64,000 nt of DNA from Leptospira levettii (lineage in GTDB: Bacteria; Spirochaetota; Leptospiria; Leptospirales; Leptospiraceae). Position 1 is the first letter of the stretch; every line of letters begins with the position of its first letter. Location of the stretch: NCBI RefSeq assembly GCF_002812085.1, contig NZ_NPDM01000001.1, forward strand, positions 1,364,001 to 1,428,000, written 5' to 3'. A program made the position numbers and the translations under genes. Below the pieces are notes generated by a model. The model had not been told where the DNA came from. It did no database searches and saw only the letters and a program-made list of their open reading frames with translations. This document shows positions 35,711 through 46,198 of the stretch, piece after piece.

Positions 35711-37173
35711 ATTCCTAAAGAAACATAAAACCTTATGTATTCTTTGTTAGGTTCTTTTTCTGTAAATGGTTCTGTGATGAGAACTCTATTTTTTCTAGGG
35801 TCCATTTGAGTATACGAAATACTAAATTGCGAAACTAAATTTCCATAGTCTTTTGCTTGCAGACTCAATTTGCCAATCACCTCATTTCCTCTTCCTAAAA
35901 TGGAATCAGAACGGTTGATAAATACATCACTACGAATCCAAGAATTCCAATCCCAACCCAATTGTACTCCAAACATCTGATTCCCTTTGTTTTCAAAATT
36001 GGGATTTGTCGAAATTGTACGATCTCGGAACAAAGGTGGATGGATAAAATCTAAGGATTGATAGAGTAAAAAGGAAGAATAACCTCCCATTACTCTTGGT
36101 TCTGCGAAACTTGACGCATAACCATTGCTATTTGAATCAATTCTATCTTTTTCATCTTTTTTGGTGACAAGTCCTGCTAAAGCGAAACTCAATTTTTCAT
36201 TTTGAGTGTGTAAAGAAAAGTATCCCAAATATGAATTGGTTGCTATTTTTGATTCAGACCATGGTGAACTAGAAGATTTGGATTCCCCTAATAACCTAAT
36301 CGTTGTAAAATCAAACCTCCATGTTTCCAAAAAAGGTTTAGATTGGAATTCGATTCCCGAATAAGAATACCTGCCTGAGACTTTTTGCCCCGAACCAAGA
36401 GATTCATTTGTATTGTGATTGGGGTCTTCATACACAAAATGAAACAGCCGAAACTCTTCCCAAAATAGTATTTTTTCTGAAGAGATACGACCACCATAAA
36501 ATTCTCTTCTGTAACCTGACCAAGGAGGCCCAAACCAATTTTCTAATTCAGGTTTGGCATTTAAACGAATTCCTGTTAGGCGAAATCCATATTGAGTGTC
36601 GAGAGATAAAAAGATGGCATTTGCCATTCCCACAAATACAAATCCATAACGGTCAAGTCGATTGTAACCACGGCCAACTTCCATAGAGAGTTGGATTTTC
36701 GAAATTTCCTTTCTGAAGAGGAAATTAACTTCTGTGTCATACACGGTTCTAACTTCTTTGTTCGTGATGCGGGATTCGCTGAGTGTGACACGAGGTGAGA
36801 CAAAAAATCCGGATGCCCATGTTGATTGAGTGAATGAAAATAATGATGGTGTAGTTAGAATGCCTTCTGAGTGGTAACGGTTGGCTTTTTCTGAATCGAT
36901 TCCACCTTTTTGGGATTGGAATTTTCCTCCCGAAACCACAGAAGACTGGAATCCGAATCCATCCTTTTCAGAAAGTTGTGGGAGCAAATTTTGGCGTTCT
37001 CCCACCTTGACCAATCCAAATTGCCGATTGGCTCGATCATCGTCCTTTACAGAGTCAGAATAGGACTGGGCACCAAGGATTTGAAAAAAAGAAAGAATGA
37101 GGTAACAAACAATCCCGATACTAGAAGGGATGAAGAAAATACTTTTGAAATATCGGCATGGATTTCTTCTCAT
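35701..37173 (-). CDS. putative outer-membrane beta-barrel protein
   Basis: The 490-residue protein has a signal-like segment (SIGIVCYLILSFFQILGA) and then alternating hydrophobic/polar segments rich in aromatic residues. It ends in a C-terminal Phe (YIRFYVSLGIQF), typical of outer-membrane barrels recognised by BamA. No named family is recognised. The only available ATG (37173) lies inside the divergent gene at 37130, so the two 5' ends overlap by 44 bases. The 3' end overlaps the receiver-ATPase gene by ten bases. Confidence 0.65.
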   Translation of the reverse strand: MRRNPCRYFKSIFFIPSSIGIVCYLILSFFQILGAQSYSDSVKDDDRANRQFGLVKVGERQNLLPQLSEKDGFGFQSSVVSGGKFQSQKGGIDSEKANRYHSEGILTTPSLFSFTQSTWASGFFVSPRVTLSESRITNKEVRTVYDTEVNFLFRKEISKIQLSMEVGRGYNRLDRYGFVFVGMANAIFLSLDTQYGFRLTGIRLNAKPELENWFGPPWSGYRREFYGGRISSEKILFWEEFRLFHFVYEDPNHNTNESLGSGQKVSGRYSYSGIEFQSKPFLETWRFDFTTIRLLGESKSSSSPWSESKIATNSYLGYFSLHTQNEKLSFALAGLVTKKDEKDRIDSNSNGYASSFAEPRVMGGYSSFLLYQSLDFIHPPLFRDRTISTNPNFENKGNQMFGVQLGWDWNSWIRSDVFINRSDSILGRGNEVIGKLSLQAKDYGNLVSQFSISYTQMDPRKNRVLITEPFTEKEPNKEYIRFYVSLGIQF

Positions 37174-37756
37174 TTTCCCTCTTCTGTTGGTTATTTTCTC
37201 TTACAGGGAAGCTGACACTCGTTTTTCCTACGACCTGAGTCGATTTTTTGAAAAAACAGACCATAGTAAAGAAGAGGGGGTGATTGTTTCTTATTTAACA
37301 CAAAAAGATGCATCCAAAATTTCTTTGAGACGTAAAAAAGAATTAGCGAGAGCAATCGTAAGGTTTTCACAAAAATTACAATTACCAGATGGTACCACGT
37401 TAGGTGATTATCCACCTGTCCCTTCCTTATTTTTATTAGCTTGGGCAAAAACAAGAACTGACTTACAACCTATTAGTGAGAAAGGTTACGGCATTTTAGC
37501 ACTTTCAGAATTTTTTGTAAGAGAATTTGAAATGTCATCAGGTACAAAAATCAATAGGGACTATGACATACAATTGGACTCAATCCAATTTAAAATTGTA
37601 CTTTTGAAACTAAAAGAGTACTTAGCAGAAGGTAAATCAGTAAAAGACGCCTATCAGATGTTAAACAAAAATAATATTGGTCCCAATGAATGGGAAGTTC
37701 TGATTTCTAACTATAAAAAAATCTACGATTACGTTATTTCCGAAAGTAAGCCATAA
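37130..37756 (+). CDS. membrane-anchored protein of unknown function
   Basis: The 208-residue protein has an N-terminal signal anchor (HGFLLIFPLLLVIFSYREA) and a hydrophilic helical remainder with two clusters of Lys/Glu. No family is recognised. The ATG at 37130 has AAGGG directly adjacent, poorly spaced for a Shine-Dalgarno sequence, so a slightly later start (for example TTG at 37145) is possible. Its 3' end overlaps the convergent flippase gene by 23 bases. Confidence 0.65.
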   Translation: MKKILLKYRHGFLLIFPLLLVIFSYREADTRFSYDLSRFFEKTDHSKEEGVIVSYLTQKDASKISLRRKKELARAIVRFSQKLQLPDGTTLGDYPPVPSLFLLAWAKTRTDLQPISEKGYGILALSEFFVREFEMSSGTKINRDYDIQLDSIQFKIVLLKLKEYLAEGKSVKDAYQMLNKNNIGPNEWEVLISNYKKIYDYVISESKP

Positions 37757-39011
37757 AATATCCTGTGAGTAATAACCAAGATACAATTTGACCTAAAAAT
37801 AGAGAAACAGCGGCTCCGTTTGCTCCGAAGTCAGGGATGATCCAATAGTCAAACAAAGCACCAAATAAAAGTCTTAATAAGGCTAGACCCGCGAGTAATC
37901 TAGGAAGTCCCAAGGCAAATAATGCAGTTCCTAGTGGAGCAAATACCAATTGTAATAAGAAATTGGGATATAGAATTTTAAAAACAGAAATAGAGTTAGT
38001 ATACTTTGTACCAAATAACAATGTTAAAATGGGTTCAGCGAGTAAAATTCCTGGTGCCAAACAGATTGCTATCATTCCACCTAAAAAAACGGATTTTTTT
38101 AGAACCGTTGGGAATTCATCTGTTTCTGCGAGTCTTGCCATTTTTGGATAAATGATAGAGTTGAATGTTGCTAGAATGATGATAAATCCGCTAAACAATT
38201 GCAAGGCGGTTCCATAATCGGCCACAATTTCAGGAGGATGGAATTGGTTTAAAAAGAAAATCTCCATCCTATCTGATAAAATGGCAAAAATAGAAGCTGC
38301 AAATGCCCATAAATTAAATAGAAGCAGTTTTTTTTCATTTAATCGGACTTCGGATGGATTTGCTGAAAATGAGATCTCTTCTTTTCCAAAAAAAATAAAA
38401 AACAAAAATAAAACAAATATCGGTGCAATACAAAAGATTGCAAGAATATCCATATAAGTTAACGGATGTTCGTTCGTTTCCGAGAAATAAAAAAGTAATA
38501 CTAATCGAATTATATTAGGAAGGGGATTCCAAAGAGATAATGATTTATATTTCCGATAGGAGACAAATAAACTTTCAAAATAGGAAATAAAGGAAATGAT
38601 GATACCGCCAAATAACAGAAGTAATAGGACTAAATAGTTTTCGTTACTTGTAAAATAGGCAATGATCGTAATCACTGATAAGAATAAAAAAGAATAAAAT
38701 TTGATCCTTAGCGATGCATTTAAAATGGCTCCTGGATTTTCTTTTTTTTCGGCCAAAGGTGAGATGTATTTGATGAGTGCATTTGGTAAACCAAACTCAG
38801 CAATCGCAAGTACAACAGGAAGGAATCCTAAAAAATATTGTAGTTTTCCATTTTCCGCTTTGCTTAGCAAATTTACGGAATAAATCATAAAGACAAGATT
38901 GGAGACCGCCGAAATTGCCTTGGAACTACTTACAAAGAAAGAGTTTTTTAAAACTCCTTCTTTCATCAGTTCGACTTTGAGAAGTTGGAAGATTTTTTTA
39001 ATTTTTTGCAT
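37734..39011 (-). CDS. oligosaccharide flippase / MATE-like membrane protein
   Basis: The 425-residue protein has about 12 membrane helices and the features of polysaccharide transporters (Wzx/MviN-like): N-terminal FVSSSKAISAVSNLVFMIYS, 'FGLPNALIKYISPLAEKKEN' and 'DRMEIFFLNQFHPPEIVADY'. It probably flips a lipid-linked glycan across the inner membrane. It is three bases downstream of a PAP2 phosphatase gene, which could recycle the lipid carrier. The substrate is unknown. Confidence 0.82.
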   Translation of the reverse strand: MQKIKKIFQLLKVELMKEGVLKNSFFVSSSKAISAVSNLVFMIYSVNLLSKAENGKLQYFLGFLPVVLAIAEFGLPNALIKYISPLAEKKENPGAILNASLRIKFYSFLFLSVITIIAYFTSNENYLVLLLLLFGGIIISFISYFESLFVSYRKYKSLSLWNPLPNIIRLVLLFYFSETNEHPLTYMDILAIFCIAPIFVLFLFFIFFGKEEISFSANPSEVRLNEKKLLLFNLWAFAASIFAILSDRMEIFFLNQFHPPEIVADYGTALQLFSGFIIILATFNSIIYPKMARLAETDEFPTVLKKSVFLGGMIAICLAPGILLAEPILTLLFGTKYTNSISVFKILYPNFLLQLVFAPLGTALFALGLPRLLAGLALLRLLFGALFDYWIIPDFGANGAAVSLFLGQIVSWLLLTGYFMAYFRK

Positions 39012-39014
39012 GTA

Positions 39015-40022
39015 TTAGTTTTGCAAAAACTTTCCTTTTTGGATCTTTTGTAAAATCAGTGGAACAATGCATACCAATGCAAAACTAACCACTAAGTAAC
39101 GAATGTATCTTAGAAATAAATCATCTTTCCAAATTGTTTTTTTAATCAAAATTCCAGGGATTACATAAAACAACGCCATCACAATTACTAAGATGGAAAG
39201 TCTTACAAAAAAAGTTTTCCAAAAAACTGCGAAAACATCAGAACCGAATTGGAAATTGATAGTGGGCATACTCCAATCCAAAAATTCTTTTTTGCTAAAT
39301 CTTGGGTAAAATAAGATTCCAAGCCAAAATCCTCCAAGTGCCCCACTCGCCATTAAAACTCCAGATAAACTATGATGGTGTTCCTCTGTTAAGAAAGGAG
39401 AATCGAGTGTTATTGGTAGCAAGGTAAGCACAATGCCCAATAAACCTAATGTTCTATATTGGTTTGTAAAAAGAAACGATTCCACTTTGTTTGAGTAATA
39501 TTTATTTAATAATAACAAAACAATGATTAAGTGTAAAATACCCAAAACAAATCCTAAAGTCACGTCTCCCAAATAATGTACTCTTAAATACATTCTGGAA
39601 AATGGCATAAACAAAATAATGAGTATGGACAAAATTCGAAACCATAATTTGGGAATACGGTACGCTAACAGACCCCATACGACAATCGCCGAATAAACAT
39701 GCCCAGAAGGTAAACCAAACGCTTTTTCATCAAATGTTTCTGGATAAGGGAATGGTCTTGGGCTTTCCAAATAAAATTTCCAAAGTGAAACGGCAATGCC
39801 TGAGGTTAATAGACCTAAAGAAAGTTCAAAAGCAAGTTTTGGTCGGTAATACAGGTAAACAAAAGAGATAAGACCAAGGAAAAAACTACTTCCACCCAAA
39901 TAATGGCAGATGGTAGAAATCACAAAAAAGATTCCTCCAAGGGAAGGGTCCAAGATGTGTAAGGCATCGAGTGGACCTGATGAGAACCATGGGGATGTTT
40001 CGGCTAAAAAGAGTTCTTTCAT
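39015..40022 (-). CDS. PAP2-family membrane phosphatase
   Basis: The start is set at ATG 40022 (the frame begins at 40034). The ~335-residue membrane protein has the PAP2 motifs KFYLESPRPFP (KX6RP-type), GLPSGHVYSA and SRMYLRVHYLGD, followed by five or more further helices of unknown role. It may dephosphorylate undecaprenyl pyrophosphate or another lipid phosphate. It is upstream of the flippase on the same strand with a 3-base gap, so they probably work together. Confidence 0.85.
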   Translation of the reverse strand: MKELFLAETSPWFSSGPLDALHILDPSLGGIFFVISTICHYLGGSSFFLGLISFVYLYYRPKLAFELSLGLLTSGIAVSLWKFYLESPRPFPYPETFDEKAFGLPSGHVYSAIVVWGLLAYRIPKLWFRILSILIILFMPFSRMYLRVHYLGDVTLGFVLGILHLIIVLLLLNKYYSNKVESFLFTNQYRTLGLLGIVLTLLPITLDSPFLTEEHHHSLSGVLMASGALGGFWLGILFYPRFSKKEFLDWSMPTINFQFGSDVFAVFWKTFFVRLSILVIVMALFYVIPGILIKKTIWKDDLFLRYIRYLVVSFALVCIVPLILQKIQKGKFLQN

Positions 40023-40039
40023 AGGATTTTCCATCTAAG

Positions 40040-40915
40040 ATGAAAATCGAACTTGATTTCATAAAGTTTTATTTTGAAATATGTGATGTTTCTATGGAAC
40101 CTAACCCAAATCCCGCTGATATTTTAGAAAGTTTGTTTGTGATTCCTCGTGAGGTGCCAAAAACCATCCTCCGTAACCTTTTAGAGCTCATTTATGACGT
40201 AAAAGTAGCTGGTTCCGAGAATATCCCTGAATCAGGTGGGGCCCTCATCATCTCCAATCATACTGATTATTTGGACATTCCTGTCCAAGGTGCCTTTGCA
40301 GATCGTAAAATTGTTTATTTAGGAAAATATGAACTTTTCCACCCCCAAGAAGAGATTATGGCCATTATCAACCATAAAAATTCTCCTTTTCATTACCCAC
40401 CCCTCAGTCTCACAAAACCTGTGATTGAAGTTTTATTGAACTCACTGGGAAGTGTGGTGAAAAAAAATTTAATCAATTGGGGGAGTATGCCCATCATTCG
40501 AAATGCTGCGAAAGAATCAGAAATGGACAAACGGGCAGCGATGGAATACTATGAAAAACTAGAGAATTATATGGTGGATCTGATGAAAGAGGGAGAATTG
40601 CTTTCCATTTACCCAGAAGGTTCACGTTCCGAAACAGGAGAATTACAATCCTTTCGTGCCATGGCGGCAAAACTAGCGATCCGCGCGGGTGTTCCCATCA
40701 TTCCATCTGGGATCGTAGGGGCGACCAATATGTCCAAACCCAAGGCATTTCTTACCGGAGATGCTTTCAAAACAAAGATTCGTTACCAGATTGGAAAACC
40801 CATTCCACCCTCCGAGTTTCCGACTGGCCCTGAGAAAAAAGCCGCAAAGGAACTCACTGAAATCTTGGAAAACAAGGTGAGAGAGTTGATGAAACAGGCA
40901 GAATCCATCCTTTAG
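40040..40915 (+). CDS. PlsC-type lysophospholipid acyltransferase
   Basis: The protein (291 residues from 40040; 273 from the ATG at 40094, which may be the real start) has the acyltransferase motifs NHTDYLD (NHX4D), YPEGSRSE (EGSRS), and 'GVPIIPSGIVGATNMSKPKA'. It probably acylates lysophosphatidate or a related lipid at the inner membrane. The start lies 17 bases from the divergent PAP2 gene. Neither candidate start has a strong Shine-Dalgarno sequence. Confidence 0.87.
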   Translation: MKIELDFIKFYFEICDVSMEPNPNPADILESLFVIPREVPKTILRNLLELIYDVKVAGSENIPESGGALIISNHTDYLDIPVQGAFADRKIVYLGKYELFHPQEEIMAIINHKNSPFHYPPLSLTKPVIEVLLNSLGSVVKKNLINWGSMPIIRNAAKESEMDKRAAMEYYEKLENYMVDLMKEGELLSIYPEGSRSETGELQSFRAMAAKLAIRAGVPIIPSGIVGATNMSKPKAFLTGDAFKTKIRYQIGKPIPPSEFPTGPEKKAAKELTEILENKVRELMKQAESIL

Positions 40916-40995
40916 TCTCGACTTTTAACGAAAATATGGCATGATCAGAGTAGTTATGTCATTCTCGTCACATTTTCCAATTGAATCCAGGACTA

Positions 40996-41024
40996 TGCTC
41001 ATAGAACGTTGTTCTCTATGAGCA
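40996..41024 (+). promoter_or_regulatory. perfect inverted repeat over the icmF start codon
   Basis: TGCTCATAGA (40996-41005) and TCTATGAGCA (41015-41024) are perfect 10-base arms with a 9-base spacer. The second arm contains the ATG at 41018. As DNA it could bind a dimeric repressor; as RNA it would form a hairpin that hides the start codon. Confidence 0.6.
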
Positions 41025-44000
41025 CCGAAATTCTGACTTACTCCCCTCAAAACAAAATCCGCTTTGTGACCGCGGCCTCTCTTTTTGACGGACACGATGC
41101 TTCCATTAATATCATGCGTAGGATCTTACAACAAAGTGGAGTGGAAGTGATCCACTTAGGTCACAACCGTAGTGTCCAAGAAATCGTTCAATGTGCCATC
41201 CAAGAAGATGTCCAAGGAATTGCCATCACCAGTTACCAAGGTGGTCACGTAGAATACTTCCAATACATGATTGATTTGTTAAAAAAAGAAGGAGCAAACC
41301 ACATACGGGTGTTCGGTGGTGGTGGGGGAACGATTTTACCTTCTGAAATTCAAATTTTGCATCAATATGGCGTTGCACATATTTATTCACCTGATGAAGG
41401 TCGTACCCTCGGACTTCAAGGTATGATCAATGATGTGGTTAAACAATCTGATTTCGCAACACCACTGTCATTTAACGGTGATTTGGCGTCACACATTCAA
41501 AAGAAAAACTATTTAGCTTTGGGACAAGCCATCACACAGATGGAATTTTCTCTTTTGCAAGAAAAAACAAAGTATTCAATCAATTTGGAATTTCCACCTG
41601 CTAAAAAAACAATTCCTGTCCTTGGGATTACTGGTACAGGTGGAGCTGGAAAATCATCATTAACGGATGAGCTTGTTCGTCGTTATCTGGATGATTTTCC
41701 AAACCAAACCATTGCGATTTTATCGGTAGACCCTTCCAAACGAAAAACAGGTGGTGCACTACTTGGTGATCGTATACGTATGAATTCCATTTTCAATGAT
41801 AGGGTTTACATGCGTTCGTTTGCCACAAGAGAAGCAAACATTGCCATGAACCGAAGTGTAAAAGGTGCCATCCAGATTCTTAAGTCAGCTGGTTATGATC
41901 TCATCATTGTGGAAACAGCAGGAATAGGGCAAAGTGATTCTGAAATCACAGAAGTTGCGGATGTATCATTGTATGTGATGACACCAGAATACGGTGCTGC
42001 CACTCAATTGGAAAAAATTGATATGATCGATTATGCGGACGTCATTGCGATCAATAAATTTGATAAACGTGGTGCCCTTGATGCCTTAAGAGATGTCAAA
42101 AAACAATACCAACGTTCCCGTAATTTATTCAATGATACCGTCGATAGTATGCCAGTGTTTGGAACTATTGCTTCTCAATTCCAAGATGCCGGGACAGATG
42201 AATTGTATGCCCACTTGATGGGAGTGGTGATTCAAAAATCAAATTTAGATTGGAAATCAAAATACCAAAAAAACCAAGTTGGAAGAGAAGCATCCGTTGT
42301 ACTACCTCCAGACCGTGTTCGATACTTAACAGAAATCAAAGAAGAAATTGATCGAAATGCAGAATGGATCAAAAAGGAAGCCGACCTTGCTCGTTCCGCC
42401 TACCAACTGAAAGGTGCTATAACTTTACTTTCCAAAAAAGGAAAATCAGTAGTAGATTTGGAATCTGAATACCAAACAACTTGGAATTCTTTATCCGTAG
42501 ATTCAAGAAATACCATTGAAACTTGGTCAGAAAAAATTGAGTCCTTTCGTAAGGAACAATATTCTTACTTTGTCCGTGGCAAAGAAATCAAAGTTGATAA
42601 TTATACTGTATCATTAAGTCATCTTAAAATTCCAAAAATTGCCACTCCACGATTTGTGGATTGGGGTGATATTTTAGAATGGTCTTACCAAGAAAACTTT
42701 CCAGGATTTTTCCCATACACTGCAGGTGTGTATCCATACAAACGAAGTGGAGAAGACCCAACGCGTATGTTTGCAGGCGAAGGTGGACCAGAGCGTACCA
42801 ATCGAAGGTTCCATTATTTAAGTTCGGGAATGCCCGCCAAACGTCTGTCAACTGCCTTTGATTCTGTGACTTTGTATGGAGAGGATCCAGACATACGACC
42901 TGATATTTATGGAAAAATTGGAAACTCTGGTGTCAATGTTGCAACGTTAGACGATGCAAAAAAACTTTATTCAGGTTTTGATCTTTGTGATCCTTCTACT
43001 TCTGTTTCCATGACGATCAACGGACCTGCACCAATGGTCCTTGCTTTTTTTCTCAATGCAGCAATTGACCAAGCTTGTGAAAAGTACATTCGGTCGGAAG
43101 GAAAAACAGAAGAGGTCACATCCAAAATCAAATCCATATTTGATTCAAAAGGATTACCTGTTCCAAAGTTTGATGGAAACTTACCAGAAACAAATAATGG
43201 TTTGGGATTACTCTTACTTGGGGTTACCGGAGATGATGTCCTTCCAAAAGATACATATGAGAAATTAAAAAAAGATGCTCTTTCTCAAGTGAGAGGAACT
43301 GTCCAAGCGGACATTCTAAAGGAAGACCAAGCCCAAAACACATGTATTTTTTCGACAGAGTTTGCGTTGAAGATGATGGGTGATATCCAACATCATTTTA
43401 TTCAAAATCAAGTTCGTAATTTTTATTCCGTTTCTATTAGTGGTTACCACATAGCAGAAGCAGGTGCCAATCCAATCACTCAGGTTGCCTTTACTCTAGC
43501 AAATGGATTTACGTATGTGGAATATTATCTTAGCCGTGGGATGGACATCAATGACTTTGCTCCGAACTTGTCCTTCTTCTTTTCCAATGGAATTGATCCT
43601 GAGTATTCAGTGATTGGTCGTGTGGCTAGACGGATTTGGGCGAAAGCAATGAAGTTCAAATACAGAGCGAATGAACGCTCGCAGATGTTAAAGTATCACA
43701 TTCAAACTTCTGGAAGGTCACTTCACTCTCAAGAAATTGACTTTAATGATATTAGAACCACATTGCAAGCCTTATATGCAATTTATGATAATTGTAATTC
43801 CCTTCATACAAATGCCTATGACGAAGCAATTACAACACCTACAGAAGAATCCGTTCGGCGAGCTGTTGCCATCCAACTTATCATCAATCGCGAGTTAGGT
43901 CTTGCTAAAAATGAAAATCCATTACAAGGAGCTTTCATCATTGAAGAACTGACCAATTTGGTAGAAGAGGCAATTCTCACCGAATTCAATCGATTGACAG

Positions 44001-44392
44001 AACGTGGGGGCGTACTCGGTGCAATGGAAAGAATGTACCAAAGGAATAAAATCCAAGAAGAGTCCCTCCATTATGAAACTTTAAAGCATACTGGTGAATA
44101 TCCGATCATCGGAGTGAATACATTTCTCAATCGAAATGGTTCCCCAACAGTGATTCCTGGGGAAGTGATTCGTTCGACAGATGAGGAGAAACAACAACAA
44201 ATTGGCAATTTGAAGGCATTCCAAAAAGCAAATGTTGGCAAAACGGATTCCGCGATCACAAAATTAAAACAAGTAGCTCGTGCCAAAGAAAATATCTTTC
44301 AAGAGTTACTAGAAACGGTGAAAGTGGCGTCTTTAGGGCAGATCTCACATGCATTGTATGAAGTGGGAGGTCAGTACCGCCGCAATATGTAA
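41018..44392 (+). CDS. icmF: fused isobutyryl-CoA mutase (B12-dependent, G-protein fusion)
   Basis: The 1124-residue protein combines three parts: an N-terminal B12-binding domain ([20 protein letters not shown]), a central MeaB-like G-protein chaperone with Walker A ([13 protein letters not shown]) and NKFDKRGA, and a C-terminal methylmalonyl-CoA mutase-type catalytic barrel ('[20 protein letters not shown]' through the C-terminus). This order is that of IcmF, which interconverts isobutyryl- and n-butyryl-CoA. A methylmalonyl- or other acyl-CoA mutase role is possible. The ATG at 41018 is preferred over TTG at 41009. No partner mutase subunit is nearby. Confidence 0.93.
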   Translation: MSTEILTYSPQNKIRFVTAASLFDGHDASINIMRRILQQSGVEVIHLGHNRSVQEIVQCAIQEDVQGIAITSYQGGHVEYFQYMIDLLKKEGANHIRVFGGGGGTILPSEIQILHQYGVAHIYSPDEGRTLGLQGMINDVVKQSDFATPLSFNGDLASHIQKKNYLALGQAITQMEFSLLQEKTKYSINLEFPPAKKTIPVLGITGTGGAGKSSLTDELVRRYLDDFPNQTIAILSVDPSKRKTGGALLGDRIRMNSIFNDRVYMRSFATREANIAMNRSVKGAIQILKSAGYDLIIVETAGIGQSDSEITEVADVSLYVMTPEYGAATQLEKIDMIDYADVIAINKFDKRGALDALRDVKKQYQRSRNLFNDTVDSMPVFGTIASQFQDAGTDELYAHLMGVVIQKSNLDWKSKYQKNQVGREASVVLPPDRVRYLTEIKEEIDRNAEWIKKEADLARSAYQLKGAITLLSKKGKSVVDLESEYQTTWNSLSVDSRNTIETWSEKIESFRKEQYSYFVRGKEIKVDNYTVSLSHLKIPKIATPRFVDWGDILEWSYQENFPGFFPYTAGVYPYKRSGEDPTRMFAGEGGPERTNRRFHYLSSGMPAKRLSTAFDSVTLYGEDPDIRPDIYGKIGNSGVNVATLDDAKKLYSGFDLCDPSTSVSMTINGPAPMVLAFFLNAAIDQACEKYIRSEGKTEEVTSKIKSIFDSKGLPVPKFDGNLPETNNGLGLLLLGVTGDDVLPKDTYEKLKKDALSQVRGTVQADILKEDQAQNTCIFSTEFALKMMGDIQHHFIQNQVRNFYSVSISGYHIAEAGANPITQVAFTLANGFTYVEYYLSRGMDINDFAPNLSFFFSNGIDPEYSVIGRVARRIWAKAMKFKYRANERSQMLKYHIQTSGRSLHSQEIDFNDIRTTLQALYAIYDNCNSLHTNAYDEAITTPTEESVRRAVAIQLIINRELGLAKNENPLQGAFIIEELTNLVEEAILTEFNRLTERGGVLGAMERMYQRNKIQEESLHYETLKHTGEYPIIGVNTFLNRNGSPTVIPGEVIRSTDEEKQQQIGNLKAFQKANVGKTDSAITKLKQVARAKENIFQELLETVKVASLGQISHALYEVGGQYRRNM

Positions 44393-44399
44393 AAAGGAT

Positions 44400-44420
44400 A
44401 GGGTAGGAAACATCTACCCT
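44400..44420 (+). promoter_or_regulatory. hairpin between icmF and the next gene
   Basis: AGGGTAG (44400-44406) and CTACCCT (44414-44420) pair perfectly around a seven-base loop, ten bases before the ATG of the next gene. There is no T-run and no clear Shine-Dalgarno sequence in between. It may be a weak terminator or a translational control element. Confidence 0.4.
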
Positions 44421-44430
44421 TGGTAATGTT

Positions 44431-46131
44431 ATGATTTCCTGGGACTTGATTAAAAAACATAAATTGGGAATTCCTTTGTTATGGGACATCACAATGGTGT
44501 TTGTTGTCCTTGGAAATTTAGCTCTTATTATATTTGATTTGAGTTATTTAAGTTTAAGGCCATTTTATTTTCATAAATTCCCAGAAATCCTTTCCATGTA
44601 TGACAAACCCATTTTAGGGATTGAAGCACATCGAACTACAACAGCATACACAGATTTGGTGGATGATCTTAAATACCTAACTCAATTACGAGATGATGAG
44701 TTTCGAGAAAACCAAAGAAAAAACACAAGAGAAGAAATTTATAAAGTCTTAACTTCTCTTAAAACACAAGTTGCCAACGAAAAATTTGATTCACTTTACA
44801 TTGGTTTTGAAGCAGCACTCAAAATCGAAGACATACAATTACGACGAAAAAAAGTCGAAGAGATTCTTTTCCTATTGAATGAATTTTTTAGTGTGATGGA
44901 AGAGACAGACGAGATCACAACTTTAAGTGAACTTTCTGAAAAGTATGCTTTTATCAATCGATTGAGTATTGAGACCAATGAATCAAAAGAAATTTTGTCA
45001 ATTATCCAAAAAATGGACAAACGAATGTTAGAGATTGTGGAGAACAATCCATTTGCCATGTCTGGACAAACACAATTTCTATTGGATATCCAATCAAAAA
45101 TTAAAAATGAATACCAAACTCATAAAACAAAAGCACGAGATTTAAAACTAAGACAAGAATTGGACCCAATTTTAAATCGGGATCGAATTCCTTCTACAGT
45201 TGTTGCTTTTGCATGGTTTTGGAGAGACCAAAATCGATCATTGGAACAAAAAATTGAGTTTTTTAATGCAAACTTTCGAGAATACTTTGCACTCAATTAT
45301 TACCGAGCAATCTCTTCGGATGGAACACCTGTTAACAACTATTTACTGTTAGATGCACCATTTTTATTTTTCTTTTTGGCAGAGTTTGTAATCAGTTGGT
45401 TACTTGCCATCAAAAACAAAACATACATAGCTTGGTTTTTGTATCCTATTTATCATTGGTATGACGTTTTGGGACTCATACCAATCGTAGAATTTCGTTT
45501 TTTCCGTTTGGTTCGTGTCTATAAAATTTATTTAATGTTACAGACAAATCAATTCACCAAAATATTGGGAAATGATTTGATTAGTAAAACATTACGTTAT
45601 TATTCAAATATCATTAAAGAAGAAATTTCTGATATTGTCACCATTCAAATTTTAACAGAAACACAAAACGAAGTTCGTTCAGGAAATTCTCTTGATCAAT
45701 TGGTAAATGCCATCGACCAAAACCGAGCAGAGTTAAAAAAAGTAGCACTTAAAAATATAGCACAGTCGGCACAAAATCCAAATCTACAAGCTTTGATTCA
45801 AAATTTAGTGACGGAAGTATCTGAAAGAGTATCTGCTAATATGAAACCCATTTCTTTACTTCCAAAAGAAATGCAAGCTAACCTTACAAAACAAATTAGT
45901 TTGACCATTTATTCTGCGGTTTCTCAAGCCACAGTTGCGATGGCGACTGATCCATCAGGTCGAAAATCGATAGAGAACCTAATTGATTATTTGATAGATG
46001 AGATGATCCTTGTTGCACAAGACCCAGATATGGTAAAACTTAATACCAACATTTCTGTTGCACTCATTGAAAACATGAAAAAATCCATTGGCGAGAAAAA
46101 ATGGCTTAAATCAGAAATTGGAAGTAGTTAA
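44431..46131 (+). CDS. membrane protein with voltage-sensor-like segment
   Basis: The 566-residue protein has one N-terminal helix (~18-40), a ~265-residue charged helical insert, then hydrophobic segments at ~308-327 and ~333-352. Next comes 'HWYDVLGLIPIVEFRFFRLV' with R356, R359, R362 and K365 spaced every third residue, as in the S4 voltage sensor of ion channels. The preceding Glu318 and Asp345 fit S2/S3 counter-charges. No pore region follows; the last ~190 residues are soluble and helical. It may be a channel-like sensor or a new membrane family. It follows icmF by 38 bases. Confidence 0.55.
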   Translation: MISWDLIKKHKLGIPLLWDITMVFVVLGNLALIIFDLSYLSLRPFYFHKFPEILSMYDKPILGIEAHRTTTAYTDLVDDLKYLTQLRDDEFRENQRKNTREEIYKVLTSLKTQVANEKFDSLYIGFEAALKIEDIQLRRKKVEEILFLLNEFFSVMEETDEITTLSELSEKYAFINRLSIETNESKEILSIIQKMDKRMLEIVENNPFAMSGQTQFLLDIQSKIKNEYQTHKTKARDLKLRQELDPILNRDRIPSTVVAFAWFWRDQNRSLEQKIEFFNANFREYFALNYYRAISSDGTPVNNYLLLDAPFLFFFLAEFVISWLLAIKNKTYIAWFLYPIYHWYDVLGLIPIVEFRFFRLVRVYKIYLMLQTNQFTKILGNDLISKTLRYYSNIIKEEISDIVTIQILTETQNEVRSGNSLDQLVNAIDQNRAELKKVALKNIAQSAQNPNLQALIQNLVTEVSERVSANMKPISLLPKEMQANLTKQISLTIYSAVSQATVAMATDPSGRKSIENLIDYLIDEMILVAQDPDMVKLNTNISVALIENMKKSIGEKKWLKSEIGSS

Positions 46132-46198
46132 TTCTATTTTATCGTTTTAGAACTGGGACAATCCTTTCATTTTTCGAACAGCGTTTTCACTAAAAAAA

